Counted from the stretch's first letter, positions 52,614 to 62,940 are shown. The stretch is DNA of 64,000 nt from Agarilytica sp033852175 (GCA_033852175.1 JAWSUY010000030.1:1-64000); one strand, 5' to 3'. Notes: generated by a model not told the origin, from the letters alone. Program-made: numbers and translations.

Positions 52614-55241
52614 TTATTCTGGACTTTTTTTAGCAGTACTTTTATTTGAAGAACGCTTAGGTTTCTTTTTTGCAGATGGCGTCTTTTTCGATGCGCCCTG
52701 ATTGCTCGCTGGCATTTTCCCAGCAGCAGTTTTTTGTTTGGCGCTCTTCTTTTTCTTCTTATTAGGAGCCCTTTTGGCGCCGGACTTAGCTTTTTCCTTA
52801 GGCTTAATCGTTTCTTCAGCAGTCGATCCACGCTTCGCTGGCCGCTTACGAACTTTTCGACCACCATCATCAGCCGTTTTTACATCCGGTTTTTTAGATG
52901 AGCGGGCAGAAGACTTTTTATTCCCACCGCCTTTACGTCCACCCTTACGATCTGGATTATTTTTAACGCCGACCAATTCAAAGTCAATTTTTCGCTCATC
53001 CAAGTTAACTCTCATCACCTGAACACGCAACTCATCCCCAATACGAAAAACACGTCCCGCTCTTTCGCCAACTAGGCGGTGATGTGCCGCTTCGTGACGG
53101 TAATAATCCTGAGGAAGGGATGTGATATGCACCAAACCTTCGATATAAATATCACTCAATTCAACAAACAAACCAAATGAAGTCACGGCGCTAATCACAC
53201 CGCCAAACTCGGAGCCAACATGCTCCTGCAAATACTCACATTTAAGCCAACTCACTACATCTCGCGTCGCCTCATCAGCGCGCCGTTCGGTTGTTGAACA
53301 GCTCTCTCCCAGCCCTTCCATATCGCTATTGTTGTAAGGATACGCCTTCGCAAAAGCAACCACAGGAGCTCCGTCGGCGCGCTTTACCTTATTGGTCGCC
53401 ACATCCGAACGAATAAGCGCTCGAATACCGCGATGCACCAAAAGGTCGGGGTAACGACGAATGGGAGAAGTAAAATGCGCGTAGGCTTCATAAGCTAAAC
53501 CAAAATGGCCTTTATTCTCGGGCTGATAGCGCGCCTGATTCATGCTTCGTAACATAACGGTCTGAATTAAATGCGCCTCAGGCCTATCCCCTATTTGCGA
53601 CAACACATCGCGATAATCCTGAGGGGTAATATCACCAGAAGCCTTCATACCCAAGCCCATCTCTTTAAGAAACGCCAATAACATTTCTATTTTTTCTTCA
53701 CTGGGACTTTCATGGACGCGATATAACGCGGGTATTTTATGAGCCTCTAAAAATTTCGCCGCGCAAACATTTGCCGCCAACATACATTCTTCAATAAGCT
53801 TGTGAGCTTCGTTTCGCTCAATGGGCACGATTTTGTCAATTTTGCGGTTCTCATCAAACAGTATCCGCGTTTCATTTGACTCAAAATCAATTGCGCCACG
53901 AACTTCCCGCGTCGTGCGCAATTGTAAATACAAGGAATAAAGATCGTCGACATGCTGAACCACTGAACCGTATTCTTGCCGAATAGCGCTTTGAGAGTCT
54001 GCCTTTTCCGCTATCATTTTTCCAACTTTCGTATAAGTCAGCCTTGCCTGGGAATGCATGACCGACTCATAAAAGATGTAGCCGCTTATCTTTCCTGCGG
54101 CACTGATGGTCATTTCGCACACCATGCATAAGCGATCAGTATGCGGGTTTAGGGAACACAGACCATTCGACAAAACCTCAGGAAGCATCGGCACAACAAA
54201 ATCGGGAAAGTACACGGAACTACCGCGAACAATGGCCTCTTGATCCAATGGCGTCCCCAGCCCCACATAGTGAGACACATCGGCAATTGCTACATAAAGA
54301 CGCCAACCACCTGAACGCTTGGGCTCACAATACACGGCGTCATCAAAATCGCGGGCATCCTCACCGTCAATTGTGACAAACGGTAAGTGGCGCAAATCAA
54401 TACGGTTTTCTTTGTCGCTATCTTTCACATCAGCAGTAAAGTGGCTCGCCTGCTCTTGCACCTCCATGGGCCAGGTATGTGGAACTCCATAGGAACGAAT
54501 AGCCACATCGATTTCCATACCCGGTGCCATATGATTGCCCAGAATCTCCACAACAGAGCCAGTAGCCTTCCTATATCGATCTGGCTGCTGAATAATTTCT
54601 ACGACGACAAACTGCCCAGGCTCTGCGTTATTGATGTTTTCCTGAGGAATCATGACATCTTGGTTTTGGCGAGGATTGTCAGGCCGAACGTAGAACGTCC
54701 CACCCTGATCAACAAAACGTCCAACCATTTGCGTAGTTTTTCGAACGAGAATTTCGACAATTTTTCCTTCACGCCGCCCTTTAAAGTCTGTACGCCCAGG
54801 ACTTACCAGAACTTCATCACCATCAAAGACTTTTTGCATTTGCCGATTGGTTAAGTAAATATCAGGAGAGCCGTCCAAAGGGATTAAGAAGCCGAAGCCA
54901 TCTCGATGACCCTGCACTCTTCCACGCACCAAATCCATTTTACTGATAAGGCAAAATTCTTTTTTGCGGTTAAAGATAAGTTGACCGTCTCTTACCATCG
55001 CGCGCAATCGGCGCCTCAACGCTTCTGACTGCTCATCAGAAGCCAGCCCAAGATCAATCAATAATTGAGAAAAATTAAGAGGGCCAGAAGCTTTGGCCAG
55101 CAATTCGGAAATTAACTCCCGACTGGGAATGGGGTTTTCATAGGTCGCGGCTTCGCGCTCGGCAAAAGGATCATTTAAGCTTTTTTGTTTCTTTTTTTTC
55201 AATCGAATATCCCTTATGGGCCGCGCAACATGTCGCGCCAT
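52614..55241 (-). CDS. rnr: Ribonuclease R
   Basis: An 875-residue 3'-5' exoribonuclease for structured RNA. It has an N-terminal HTH and cold-shock domains, then the RNB catalytic domain with IDGEDARDFDDAVYCE (metal-binding Asp cluster). HFTSPIRRYPDLLVHR is the second RNB signature, and the S1 domain starts near GGVISAVTSFGLFVEL. The last 100 residues are very lysine-rich (KKKKKSAK, KKPKRSS), a known RNase R feature. It is cotranscribed with rlmB. Confidence 0.97.
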   Translation of the reverse strand: MARHVARPIRDIRLKKKKQKSLNDPFAEREAATYENPIPSRELISELLAKASGPLNFSQLLIDLGLASDEQSEALRRRLRAMVRDGQLIFNRKKEFCLISKMDLVRGRVQGHRDGFGFLIPLDGSPDIYLTNRQMQKVFDGDEVLVSPGRTDFKGRREGKIVEILVRKTTQMVGRFVDQGGTFYVRPDNPRQNQDVMIPQENINNAEPGQFVVVEIIQQPDRYRKATGSVVEILGNHMAPGMEIDVAIRSYGVPHTWPMEVQEQASHFTADVKDSDKENRIDLRHLPFVTIDGEDARDFDDAVYCEPKRSGGWRLYVAIADVSHYVGLGTPLDQEAIVRGSSVYFPDFVVPMLPEVLSNGLCSLNPHTDRLCMVCEMTISAAGKISGYIFYESVMHSQARLTYTKVGKMIAEKADSQSAIRQEYGSVVQHVDDLYSLYLQLRTTREVRGAIDFESNETRILFDENRKIDKIVPIERNEAHKLIEECMLAANVCAAKFLEAHKIPALYRVHESPSEEKIEMLLAFLKEMGLGMKASGDITPQDYRDVLSQIGDRPEAHLIQTVMLRSMNQARYQPENKGHFGLAYEAYAHFTSPIRRYPDLLVHRGIRALIRSDVATNKVKRADGAPVVAFAKAYPYNNSDMEGLGESCSTTERRADEATRDVVSWLKCEYLQEHVGSEFGGVISAVTSFGLFVELSDIYIEGLVHITSLPQDYYRHEAAHHRLVGERAGRVFRIGDELRVQVMRVNLDERKIDFELVGVKNNPDRKGGRKGGGNKKSSARSSKKPDVKTADDGGRKVRKRPAKRGSTAEETIKPKEKAKSGAKRAPNKKKKKSAKQKTAAGKMPASNQGASKKTPSAKKKPKRSSNKSTAKKSPE

Positions 55242-55371
55242 GAGATAGTTTCACACCCAAATCAGTAATTATTTTTAAAATTATAACGGCAACAAATAAA
55301 ACCTAACCCCATCGGTGGTCGAGTCTTAATTTATTATAAAGGAAAGCTGCTTGAAAAGGACTCAGAAAAAT

Positions 55372-55716
55372 TTAACTATCCTCCTCACTCATCGTCTGTA
55401 AAACATTACCCAAGGTATGTAATTCATCTTGAGAGACAGCAGTAAACTGCAAACCTAACTTAGCGCCACCGTTATCCGCTAAAATCGTATTAAATACAAC
55501 GCGTGTCTTGGCTCTAATTCGACACATTTTCCCACTATATTTGACATAAAATTCGACACTCATCGGAATACCGTGAGATACCAAGAAAGGAAAGACGACG
55601 CCAATGCCGCCTTTCGATACATCCCAAATCCCCACATCGTATACTTCACCCTGATAGGCGACACGACCACGCCAATTAACGGCGAATCGCTGATATTCGC
55701 GCCGTTCAGAACTCAT
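55372..55716 (-). CDS. PilZ-domain protein
   Basis: A 114-residue single-domain protein. The RRxxR motif is SERREYQRFAVNWRG, and the second signature is DVSKGGIGV, both needed for c-di-GMP binding. The end is acidic. It is a stand-alone c-di-GMP receptor; its target is unknown. It lies between purA and rnr on the same strand. Confidence 0.88.
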   Translation of the reverse strand: MSSERREYQRFAVNWRGRVAYQGEVYDVGIWDVSKGGIGVVFPFLVSHGIPMSVEFYVKYSGKMCRIRAKTRVVFNTILADNGGAKLGLQFTAVSQDELHTLGNVLQTMSEEDS

Positions 55717-55760
55717 TAATGAAATAACATGTTAGGGGTCATGCCCTAATTGTAGTCAAC

Positions 55761-55783
55761 ATAGCGGTAAAGTGGCCCGCTAT
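55761..55783 (-). terminator. Hairpin after purA
   Basis: ATAGCGG and CCGCTAT (7 bp) flank a short loop, next to a second small hairpin (TTAGGG/CCCTAA, near 55733-55748). Neither has a T-run; they may slow transcription between purA and the PilZ gene. Confidence 0.3.
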
Positions 55784-55859
55784 AGCACAATATCTTCTAA
55801 CTATGACTCACTCACTAACTCACTCGCAGCTATGCTCCACTCAGCATCAACCGCTCTAA

Positions 55860-57158
55860 TCACTCCGCAGCAAAAGGGCTGCGACGCACAATCGTTTCAA
55901 CTCGATCAGGGCCAGTGGAAACTATATCGATAGGAATACCGGATAGCTCTTCCAAACGCTTAATGTAATTCAGTGCCGCTTCGGGTAATTCTTCTAAAAC
56001 CTGAATGCCAAAGGTGGTTTCCGTCCATCCTGGCATGGACTCGTATACAGGCTGCACACTCTCCCAACCACTAGCATCAGAAGGAATCCCAACGGTATTC
56101 CCGTCAGCGTCATGATAAGCAATACAAATTTTGACCTCTTCTAAACCATCCAAAACGTCGAGCTTAGTCAAACAAATACCCGACATGCTGTTAATGCGAA
56201 CCGCATGCTTAACGGCTACCGCATCAAACCAACCAGTACGCCTCTTGCGCCCCGTAGTCGCGCCGAATTCATGGCCTTTCACACCGAGGTGTTCGCCAAC
56301 TGCACAATCTAACTCAGTAGGAAATGGGCCGGAACCAACACGCGTCGTGTAAGCTTTAGTAATCCCCAAAACATAGTCGAGATATAGTGGACCGAAACCA
56401 GAACCCGTTGCAGTTCCACCAGCCGTCGTGTTCGATGAAGTCACGAAAGGATATGTACCATGATCAATATCAAGCAATGATCCCTGCGCGCCTTCGAATA
56501 AAATACTTTCACCTTTTTCACGTGCGCAATGCAAGTAATCAGACACATCAAGTAATAAAGATTTTATTTGATCGGCAAGCGCCATTGTATCGGAAAGTAC
56601 TTTGTCAAAATCTAAAGCTTCACAGCCATAGTATTCGGTCAACATGAAGTTGTGAAAATCGAGAACCTCATGAAGCTTAGACGCAAACAATTCAGGCTTG
56701 AGAACATCACCTAAACGTATACCCCTGCGCGAGACTTTATCTTCATACGCGGGCCCAATACCTCTACCTGTGGTACCTATTTTTTTACTGCCGCGCTTTA
56801 TTTCGCGCGCCTGGTCTAGCGCAATATGGCTAGGTAAAATTAATGGACACGAAGGTGATATTCGCAGCCGCTCTTTTACGGGTATGCCTTTTTCCTCTAG
56901 CTCAGCCATTTCTTTGAGCAACGCTTCAAGAGAAACGACCACACCATTGCCAATTAAGCAGGTGACGCCCTCACGCAAAATACCGGATGGGATCAAATGT
57001 AATACCGTTTTTTCACCTTCTATGACAAGGGTATGACCGGCATTATGACCACCTTGAAAGCGGGCCACTAAGCTCACTTCTTCAGTCAACAGATCGACGA
57101 TTTTCCCTTTACCTTCGTCACCCCATTGTGACCCTAAAACGACAACATTCTTACCCAT
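55860..57158 (-). CDS. purA: Adenylosuccinate synthetase
   Basis: A 432-residue GTP-dependent enzyme converting IMP to adenylosuccinate. GSQWGDEGKGKIVD is the P-loop, QGGHNAGHT and GTTGRGIGPAYEDK are signatures, and TTTGRKRRTGWFD-like (here ATTGRKRRTGWFD) is present. Full length. It follows hisZ, a conserved order in gammaproteobacteria (hflC, hisZ, purA). Confidence 0.97.
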   Translation of the reverse strand: MGKNVVVLGSQWGDEGKGKIVDLLTEEVSLVARFQGGHNAGHTLVIEGEKTVLHLIPSGILREGVTCLIGNGVVVSLEALLKEMAELEEKGIPVKERLRISPSCPLILPSHIALDQAREIKRGSKKIGTTGRGIGPAYEDKVSRRGIRLGDVLKPELFASKLHEVLDFHNFMLTEYYGCEALDFDKVLSDTMALADQIKSLLLDVSDYLHCAREKGESILFEGAQGSLLDIDHGTYPFVTSSNTTAGGTATGSGFGPLYLDYVLGITKAYTTRVGSGPFPTELDCAVGEHLGVKGHEFGATTGRKRRTGWFDAVAVKHAVRINSMSGICLTKLDVLDGLEEVKICIAYHDADGNTVGIPSDASGWESVQPVYESMPGWTETTFGIQVLEELPEAALNYIKRLEELSGIPIDIVSTGPDRVETIVRRSPFAAE

Positions 57159-57266
57159 TACGATTCACTCAATGCTACTTAACTAAAAAATTGGAAACCG
57201 ACCGAATTGAAAGACGACAAAAACCAATCTCAACTCGACCGAAACATTCAAAACTCTCAAACAAAA

Positions 57267-58448
57267 CTAGAGTGGTTTAACCGCCCATTGGCCATCTTCG
57301 CAAACCAAGCCTCGATCACACAGTTGATAGTCTAACGGCTCCTGCTGACCCGGCATTGCCATAACAACGCGTTCACCATCTTTTCTCAGGTCCTGCACCA
57401 CCTTCCACTGCGTGTCATCTTCACTTGATATCGCGAAAATACCACAACCGGAAACATCATCCGAAGTATTCACCCGGCATAACATGCTGAGGTCAATATC
57501 AAAACCTGTCGCTGAACGAGCACGTCCAAACGCCTCACCCACATGATCATAACGACCACCATTAGCAATAGCGTTACCAACACCCGGGGCGAAGGCACCA
57601 AAAACAATGCCCGTGTGGTAGTGATAACCCCTCAACTCACTCAGATCAAAATAAAGTTGAGCCTGGGGGTAACATTTTTCAATATGCTGAGACAGTAATT
57701 CTAAATCATTCAGTGCATTAAGAACCGCTTTTGGTGCTCCGGCAAGAGACTCTCTTGCCTGAACCAATACTTTCTTACCGCCGGACAACTTTGGCAGCGC
57801 CTGTAAATATGACCGATGCGTTTCATCAGAGACATGAGCCTCTAACCAGCTATCGATTTCGCTGAATGACTTACGCTGAAGTAAGTTAAACAAGGTATTT
57901 TCTTGCTCTGAACTTAAACCCGCCATTTCGGCAAGACCACGGAAAATAGCCACATGACCAATATCGATGTATTGTTTTTGTAATTTGGCTAGTACCAGTG
58001 TTTCAATTAACAGACTGATCACTTCAATTTCAGCCTGAAGCTCAGCCACTCCGAACATCTCGACTCCGACCTTAAGAGGAGAGCGTGAACTCAGAGGTGA
58101 TTTGGGCGTTGTATGCAGAACATGCCCGGCGTAACACAATCGGTTAACCCCGGATCGCTTTAGGCTATGCGCGTCCATACGAGCGGCTTGCGGTGTAATA
58201 TCTGCGCGAATACCTAAGGTTCGACCCGAAAGCTGATCGGTTATCTTAAAGGTGAGTAGATCAATATCTTGACCTGAGCCCGTAAGCAAAGAATCTGTGA
58301 ATTCAACCATTGGAGGAATTACGTAGTCGTAACCCCAGCGCTCGAACAAATCGACCAATTGACGCCGTAAACCTTCCATCTCACGCGCTTGAGCGGGCAA
58401 GACCTCTTCTATGCCGTCAGGCAAAAGCCAACGATCTACTTTACTCAT
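57267..58448 (-). CDS. hisZ: ATP phosphoribosyltransferase regulatory subunit
   Basis: A 393-residue HisZ, a histidyl-tRNA-synthetase paralogue without aminoacylation function. It regulates HisG. Class II motifs are partly kept: LPDGIEEVLP, GYDYVIPPMVEF, and RADITPQAARMDAH. The C-terminal anticodon-binding domain of HisRS is missing and the length is short, which separates it from hisS. It follows DUF2065 and precedes purA. Confidence 0.93.
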   Translation of the reverse strand: MSKVDRWLLPDGIEEVLPAQAREMEGLRRQLVDLFERWGYDYVIPPMVEFTDSLLTGSGQDIDLLTFKITDQLSGRTLGIRADITPQAARMDAHSLKRSGVNRLCYAGHVLHTTPKSPLSSRSPLKVGVEMFGVAELQAEIEVISLLIETLVLAKLQKQYIDIGHVAIFRGLAEMAGLSSEQENTLFNLLQRKSFSEIDSWLEAHVSDETHRSYLQALPKLSGGKKVLVQARESLAGAPKAVLNALNDLELLSQHIEKCYPQAQLYFDLSELRGYHYHTGIVFGAFAPGVGNAIANGGRYDHVGEAFGRARSATGFDIDLSMLCRVNTSDDVSGCGIFAISSEDDTQWKVVQDLRKDGERVVMAMPGQQEPLDYQLCDRGLVCEDGQWAVKPL

Positions 58449-58582
58449 ATTTTACTGGACCTTGATTGATCAACTGTAAATGCGTCCCAACACATGGGCA
58501 CGCGCAGCTCTTTAACTCTGTAATTCGCAATACTTTATTAATCGCTCTAGCGGACTCTCAACTAGCTCAACGACCTACAGTA

Positions 58583-58768
58583 TTATTTGATAAAAAATAA
58601 CAATGCAGCTCCGATCGCCATACTTGCAAACCCCATAACCCGGAGCTGCCGATCGTTAATAGAAGCCAATATCTCAACGGCTTTACGCCAACGCTGAGGG
58701 TATAAGAACGGAAGAAACCCTTCGATCACCAGCAGAAGGCATACGGCCTGGGCAAATACTAGCCACAC
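58583..58768 (-). CDS. DUF2065 small membrane protein
   Basis: A 61-residue protein with a GTG start and two membrane helices (about 1-23 and 42-60), with FLPFLYPQRWRKAVEILA between. It matches DUF2065, which lies between hflC and hisZ/purA in many Proteobacteria (YjeT in E. coli). The ribosome site AGGAG is about ten bases upstream. Function unknown. Confidence 0.88.
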   Translation of the reverse strand: MWLVFAQAVCLLLVIEGFLPFLYPQRWRKAVEILASINDRQLRVMGFASMAIGAALLFFIK

Positions 58769-58840
58769 AATTATAGGCTCCTAAACAGATTGCCTTACAG
58801 GGATTATTCTATCTATAGAATAGATATTCTTCTGCGCATA

Positions 58841-58868
58841 AAAAAACCGGCACCATCAGGGGCCGGTT
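58841..58868 (-). terminator. Intrinsic terminator after hflC
   Basis: On the minus strand, AACCGGC, a ten-base loop and GCCGGTT are followed by a T-run (TTTTTTT). It closes the hflK-hflC unit about 45 bases after the hflC stop and separates it from DUF2065-hisZ-purA. Confidence 0.9.
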
Positions 58869-58913
58869 AATTCATTTTAACGAATTTTAGCGCTGTTAGA
58901 CAGCCTAATTTCG

Positions 58914-59786
58914 CTACTTACCTTTAGAGTTGTTCAGATAGCGAAAATAATCACTCTCTGGATCTAACAGCATAATATCTTCTTTACTGCTGAAAGTTGA
59001 TTTGTATGCAGTCAAACTACGCACAAAGGCATAAAACTCAGGGTCACGCTTATACGCTTTTGCATAGATTGCAGCTGCTTTAGCATCGCCTTCACCACGT
59101 AAGAACTCTGAATCACGATAGGCGTTAGCTTTGATAATCGTTTGCTGACGATCGGCATCTGCGCGAATACGCTCAGATTGCTCCTTACCTTTAGCGCGAT
59201 GCTCTCGGGCTTCTCGCTCACGCTCTGCTCGCATACGACTGTATACAGGCTCACGCACTTCATCGGGAAGATCGATTTTCTTAACTCTTACATCAACAAT
59301 TTCAACCCCCAAAGAAGTCTGAGTAAACTTATTCAGCTCATCCGCAATATCCAACATAAGTTGATTACGCTCACCACTCACTACGTCTTGCAAAGAACGG
59401 TTTGCAAATTCGTTACGCAAACCTTCACTTATACGTTGAGCCAACAAACGCTGAGCACGATCTTCTTCACCATTTGTCGCGGTATAGAACTTACCCACAT
59501 CAATGATGCGCCACTTCGCATAGGAATCGACCATCATGCTTTTCTTCTCGACGGTTAGGAATCGCTCTGGGCGAGCATCCAGTGTCAAAATACGGGCATC
59601 AAACTTACGAATATTATCGACAAAAGGCGCTTTAAAATGAAGGCCAGGCCGCAAATCGTTATCGATGACTTTCCCCAGACGCAACAGCACGCCCCTCTGA
59701 AACTCATTCACGACATAGGCCGAATTTGCGGCAATAAAAACTGCTACAACAGAAACAACAAGTAAAAATATAGCTCTAGGAGACAT
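58914..59786 (-). CDS. hflC: HflC, modulator of FtsH protease
   Basis: A 290-residue SPFH-domain membrane protein. The N-terminal helix (about 4-22) anchors it with the bulk in the periplasm. AYVVNEFQRGVLLRLGKV and SEGLRNEFANRSLQDVVSG are SPFH/HflC blocks. With HflK it forms a large cage around FtsH. Its start overlaps the hflK stop (TAATG). Confidence 0.96.
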   Translation of the reverse strand: MSPRAIFLLVVSVVAVFIAANSAYVVNEFQRGVLLRLGKVIDNDLRPGLHFKAPFVDNIRKFDARILTLDARPERFLTVEKKSMMVDSYAKWRIIDVGKFYTATNGEEDRAQRLLAQRISEGLRNEFANRSLQDVVSGERNQLMLDIADELNKFTQTSLGVEIVDVRVKKIDLPDEVREPVYSRMRAEREREAREHRAKGKEQSERIRADADRQQTIIKANAYRDSEFLRGEGDAKAAAIYAKAYKRDPEFYAFVRSLTAYKSTFSSKEDIMLLDPESDYFRYLNNSKGK

Positions 59787-60946
59787 TAGCGACCCTCCCG
59801 ACGACGGGTACTGGTAGCAATTTCACGACGAAGCTGCTCAACCACTTGATTAACGATAACATCGCGATCTGATGGATTAAGACCGCGGCCATTTCCTGCT
59901 GAGGATGAACCTCCCCCCGAATTACTGATGATTTTGTCCAGAGGTAAATACAACATGTTATTACCACCTTCAACGTCCACCATTATTTTGGATGATTTGG
60001 ACATGACCTCTTCTAAAGCATCAAGGTACAAGCGTTGTCGAGTCACCACGGGAGCCTTTTTATATTCTTCGAGCAGATACTCGAAACGCTGAGCTTCACC
60101 ATCGGCTTCGGCAATAACTTGCGCTTTATACGCAGTCGCTTCTTCAATCACTCGCTGAGCTCGACCTTTGGCTTCAGGAATCACGCCTCTGGAATACGCC
60201 TCTGCTTGGTTTTTATAACGCTCTTCATCTTCCCTCGCCTTAATGACGTCATCAAAGGCTGACTGCACTTCGACTGGCGGGTTAGAATCTTCGATATTCA
60301 CTTTATCAATCAAGATTCCCGTCTCATAGTCATTCAGGTATTTTTGCAAACGCACCTGAATTTCAACGGCTACCTTGCCCCTTCCCTGAGTCAACACATC
60401 ATGCATTTCGGTTGAACCCACCACGTGGCGCAACGCACTGTTCGCCGCCTGCCGTAAACTGGATTGCGGGTCACGGACGTTCAAAACAAAATTACGCGCA
60501 TCGTCAATGACGTATTGAACGGACAATTTAATATCAACAATATTAAGATCCTCGGTCAACATTTGCTCTGTTGTTGTCCAGTTTCTTACCTTAGTCACAT
60601 TTTCTGTGAATACCGTATCGATCAACGGTGGATTCCAACGAAATCCAGCCCCTTTGGTATCGCTGTAGACACCTAGACGCAACACTACGGCTCGCTCTTG
60701 TTCATTCACAACCGCCGCACCCGCAATAAAATAAGCGCAAGCAGCAATAATTAGCACGACCATAACAATGGTGGAATTAATTCCGCCTGATCCGCCCGAA
60801 CCATTGCTTCCGCCGCCACCGCCGCCAAAAATACCCGACAGTTTCTTTTGCAGGCTTTTCAAAGCTTCGTCTAAATCAGGAGGGCCATCATTGCCACGAT
60901 TACCACCGCCCCAAGGGTCTTTATTACCAGGCTCGTTCCAAGCCAT
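59786..60946 (-). CDS. hflK: HflK, modulator of FtsH protease
   Basis: A 386-residue SPFH protein. I chose ATG 60946 (MAWNEPGNKDPWGGG, GGAG site six bases upstream) over an upstream TTG. The Gly-rich cytosolic N-terminus, a membrane helix (about 65-85) and the SPFH core (VVNEQERAVVLRLGVYSD) are present, as is the YLQTAL-type tail after a coiled coil. It pairs with hflC downstream. Confidence 0.96.
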   Translation of the reverse strand: MAWNEPGNKDPWGGGNRGNDGPPDLDEALKSLQKKLSGIFGGGGGGSNGSGGSGGINSTIVMVVLIIAACAYFIAGAAVVNEQERAVVLRLGVYSDTKGAGFRWNPPLIDTVFTENVTKVRNWTTTEQMLTEDLNIVDIKLSVQYVIDDARNFVLNVRDPQSSLRQAANSALRHVVGSTEMHDVLTQGRGKVAVEIQVRLQKYLNDYETGILIDKVNIEDSNPPVEVQSAFDDVIKAREDEERYKNQAEAYSRGVIPEAKGRAQRVIEEATAYKAQVIAEADGEAQRFEYLLEEYKKAPVVTRQRLYLDALEEVMSKSSKIMVDVEGGNNMLYLPLDKIISNSGGGSSSAGNGRGLNPSDRDVIVNQVVEQLRREIATSTRRREGR

Positions 60947-61114
60947 AGAGTTCTCCAATTGCTGAGTTTTATGTTAACGATATGAAGTTGAATTAGTATT
61001 TTTCAAGGAGGGTTAGCCGACGACCTAAACTCCTTCAATGATTGTCATGCTAACAAGCTAATTGCTGAGCAAATAACAACCATGACTAGGGGTGTTCGAA
61101 CACGCAAAACCTTT

Positions 61115-62437
61115 TTAGCTGACCAACCTTGTATCTTGAGCATCATCGTCGTTTACACCTAAGGAATCAATGTTTAGATTCTCAGCTGCAAGCAGCTGGG
61201 TCAAAACAGACGAGGGTAAGCGAATATCTAATTCACAAGAGCCGTCAGGAAGGTAACTTTCATTTAATACAGCTTTTTGACTATAAAGCCTCGCACGAAA
61301 GCTGCCATCCGATACAGACAAACAGATTCGACGCTGAACAATCGTATCGCTAACAAGCTCTGTAACTGCTTGCAGCAATAAATCCAAACCAATATCAGAC
61401 TGAGCCGAAAGCCATACCGACACGGGCTTTCCATTTTCATCACGATCAATTCGAGGCGGGTAGCCCTCAATTAAATCAATTTTATTGTAGACCAATAGCT
61501 GAGGAAGCTCGCTGGCGCCAATTTCACCCAAGACAAGATTCACTTCGTCCACATTCCGTGCGCGTTCTTCATCCACAACATCTATGACATGTAACAACAA
61601 ATCCGCATTAGCAGCTTCTTCTAAAGTCGCACGAAACGCTTCAACCAAGCGATGCGGCAGGTGGCTAATAAAACCCACTGTATCCGCCAAAATAGCGGTG
61701 CCCGCGCCCTCTAGTTCAATCTTTCTCATTGTCGGGTCGAGCGTAGCAAAAAGCTGGTCCTTAACGTAAACACCAGCGCCGGTCAGCGTATTGAACAGCG
61801 TTGATTTTCCTGCGTTGGTGTAACCCACAAGAGAAAGCACTGGCAACTCTGCACGTGTTCTGGCTCGCCGACCTTGAGCTCGCTGTTTACGAACTTTGCT
61901 TAAGCGCTTATTAATGGATTTAATCCGCTCACGTAATAAACGCCTATCGGTCTCTAGCTGGGTTTCACCCGGGCCACGTAAACCAATCCCGCCCTTTTGG
62001 CGCTCCAAGTGAGTCCAACCTCGAATAAGCCGCGTCGACATATGATCGAGCTGTGCGAGTTCAACTTGTAGCTTACCTTCGTGAGTACGTGCGCGCTGAG
62101 CAAAAATATCAAGAATTAGGCCGGTACGATCGAGTACACGGCACTTTAAAACCTCTTCAAGATTTCGCTCTTGACTGGGGGAAAGTTCATGATTAAAGAT
62201 TACCAGTTCGGCGCTATGGCAGTTCACCAACTCGACAAGCTCTTCGAGCTTTCCTTTTCCTATGAAAATACGAGCGTCGGGTGCCTTTCTTTTACCCAGC
62301 AGAAAGGCTACCGGGTCACCCCCGGCAGATAGAACCAGATCCTCAAACTCTCGAGGATCATCGGACTGTGCAGTACGTGCAATTTCAAGGTGAACTAAAA
62401 CTGCCAGCTCACCTGATTCGGGGCGATCAAAAAACAA
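61115..62437 (-). CDS. hflX: Ribosome-associated GTPase HflX
   Basis: A 440-residue GTPase that splits stalled ribosomes after heat stress. The P-loop is GYTNAGKST, G3 is DTVGF, and G4 is NKID. The N-terminal HflX domain has GKGKLEEL. It has a TTG start with GGAG six bases upstream. It lies 12 bases after hfq and is cotranscribed with it. Confidence 0.95.
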   Translation of the reverse strand: MFFDRPESGELAVLVHLEIARTAQSDDPREFEDLVLSAGGDPVAFLLGKRKAPDARIFIGKGKLEELVELVNCHSAELVIFNHELSPSQERNLEEVLKCRVLDRTGLILDIFAQRARTHEGKLQVELAQLDHMSTRLIRGWTHLERQKGGIGLRGPGETQLETDRRLLRERIKSINKRLSKVRKQRAQGRRARTRAELPVLSLVGYTNAGKSTLFNTLTGAGVYVKDQLFATLDPTMRKIELEGAGTAILADTVGFISHLPHRLVEAFRATLEEAANADLLLHVIDVVDEERARNVDEVNLVLGEIGASELPQLLVYNKIDLIEGYPPRIDRDENGKPVSVWLSAQSDIGLDLLLQAVTELVSDTIVQRRICLSVSDGSFRARLYSQKAVLNESYLPDGSCELDIRLPSSVLTQLLAAENLNIDSLGVNDDDAQDTRLVS

Positions 62438-62449
62438 ATAAAACTCCGA

Positions 62450-62707
62450 TCACTCTCCGCCTTCCCCGTCTTCACCCGCTTCCGGGTTCAGCATGGGTAC
62501 ACGCACTGGGCGAGAAGGAACAATGGTTGAAATTGCATGTTTATAAACCATTTGACTCACCGTGTTTTTCAGCAAAACAACAAACTGATCAAACGATTCA
62601 ACCTGACCTTGTAATTTTATCCCGTTAACAAGATAAATTGAGACCGGAATACGTTCTTTGCGTAAAGCATTTAAGTAAGGGTCTTGTAAGCTGTGCCCTT
62701 TTGACAT
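62450..62707 (-). CDS. hfq: RNA chaperone Hfq
   Basis: An 85-residue Hfq. The Sm1 motif is in QDPYLNALRKERIPVSIYLV, and the Sm2 motif is VYKHAISTIVPSRPV. The last 15 residues are acidic and short. GGAGAG precedes the ATG. Two hairpins separate it from miaA upstream. Confidence 0.98.
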   Translation of the reverse strand: MSKGHSLQDPYLNALRKERIPVSIYLVNGIKLQGQVESFDQFVVLLKNTVSQMVYKHAISTIVPSRPVRVPMLNPEAGEDGEGGE

Positions 62708-62868
62708 GGGGTGCTCTCCTTATAGGAATAAATAAATAAAACATCCACCGGTTTATCGACAATACTGCGTTCAGAAACAGCTCAACACCGTCACAAACAA
62801 CAAGGTCTAAAACCTTTCAGGCTCAAATTAAGCCCTAGGGATGCAAGAAATCATAACGAATAACAAAT

Positions 62869-62930
62869 AAACGGGACAAAAGTTCCCGTTTCAAATTCCA
62901 ACTGATAGAAATTTTCAACATTTCTATCAG
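62869..62930 (-). terminator. Two tandem hairpins between miaA and hfq
   Basis: AAACGGGA/TCCCGTTT (8 bp, 62869-62891) and CTGATAGAAA/TTTCTATCAG (10 bp, 62902-62930). Both are perfect. They lie just past the miaA stop. They may end part of the miaA transcripts or attenuate into hfq; the U-run is only partial (TTTATTTGTTATT). Confidence 0.6.
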
Positions 62931-62940
62931 GCGGTCTATA

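Noticed and set aside
62281..62628. Plus-strand frames overlapping hflX and hfq and many other antisense frames.
   Set aside because: They are mirror frames of strongly conserved genes on the minus strand and have no ribosome sites.
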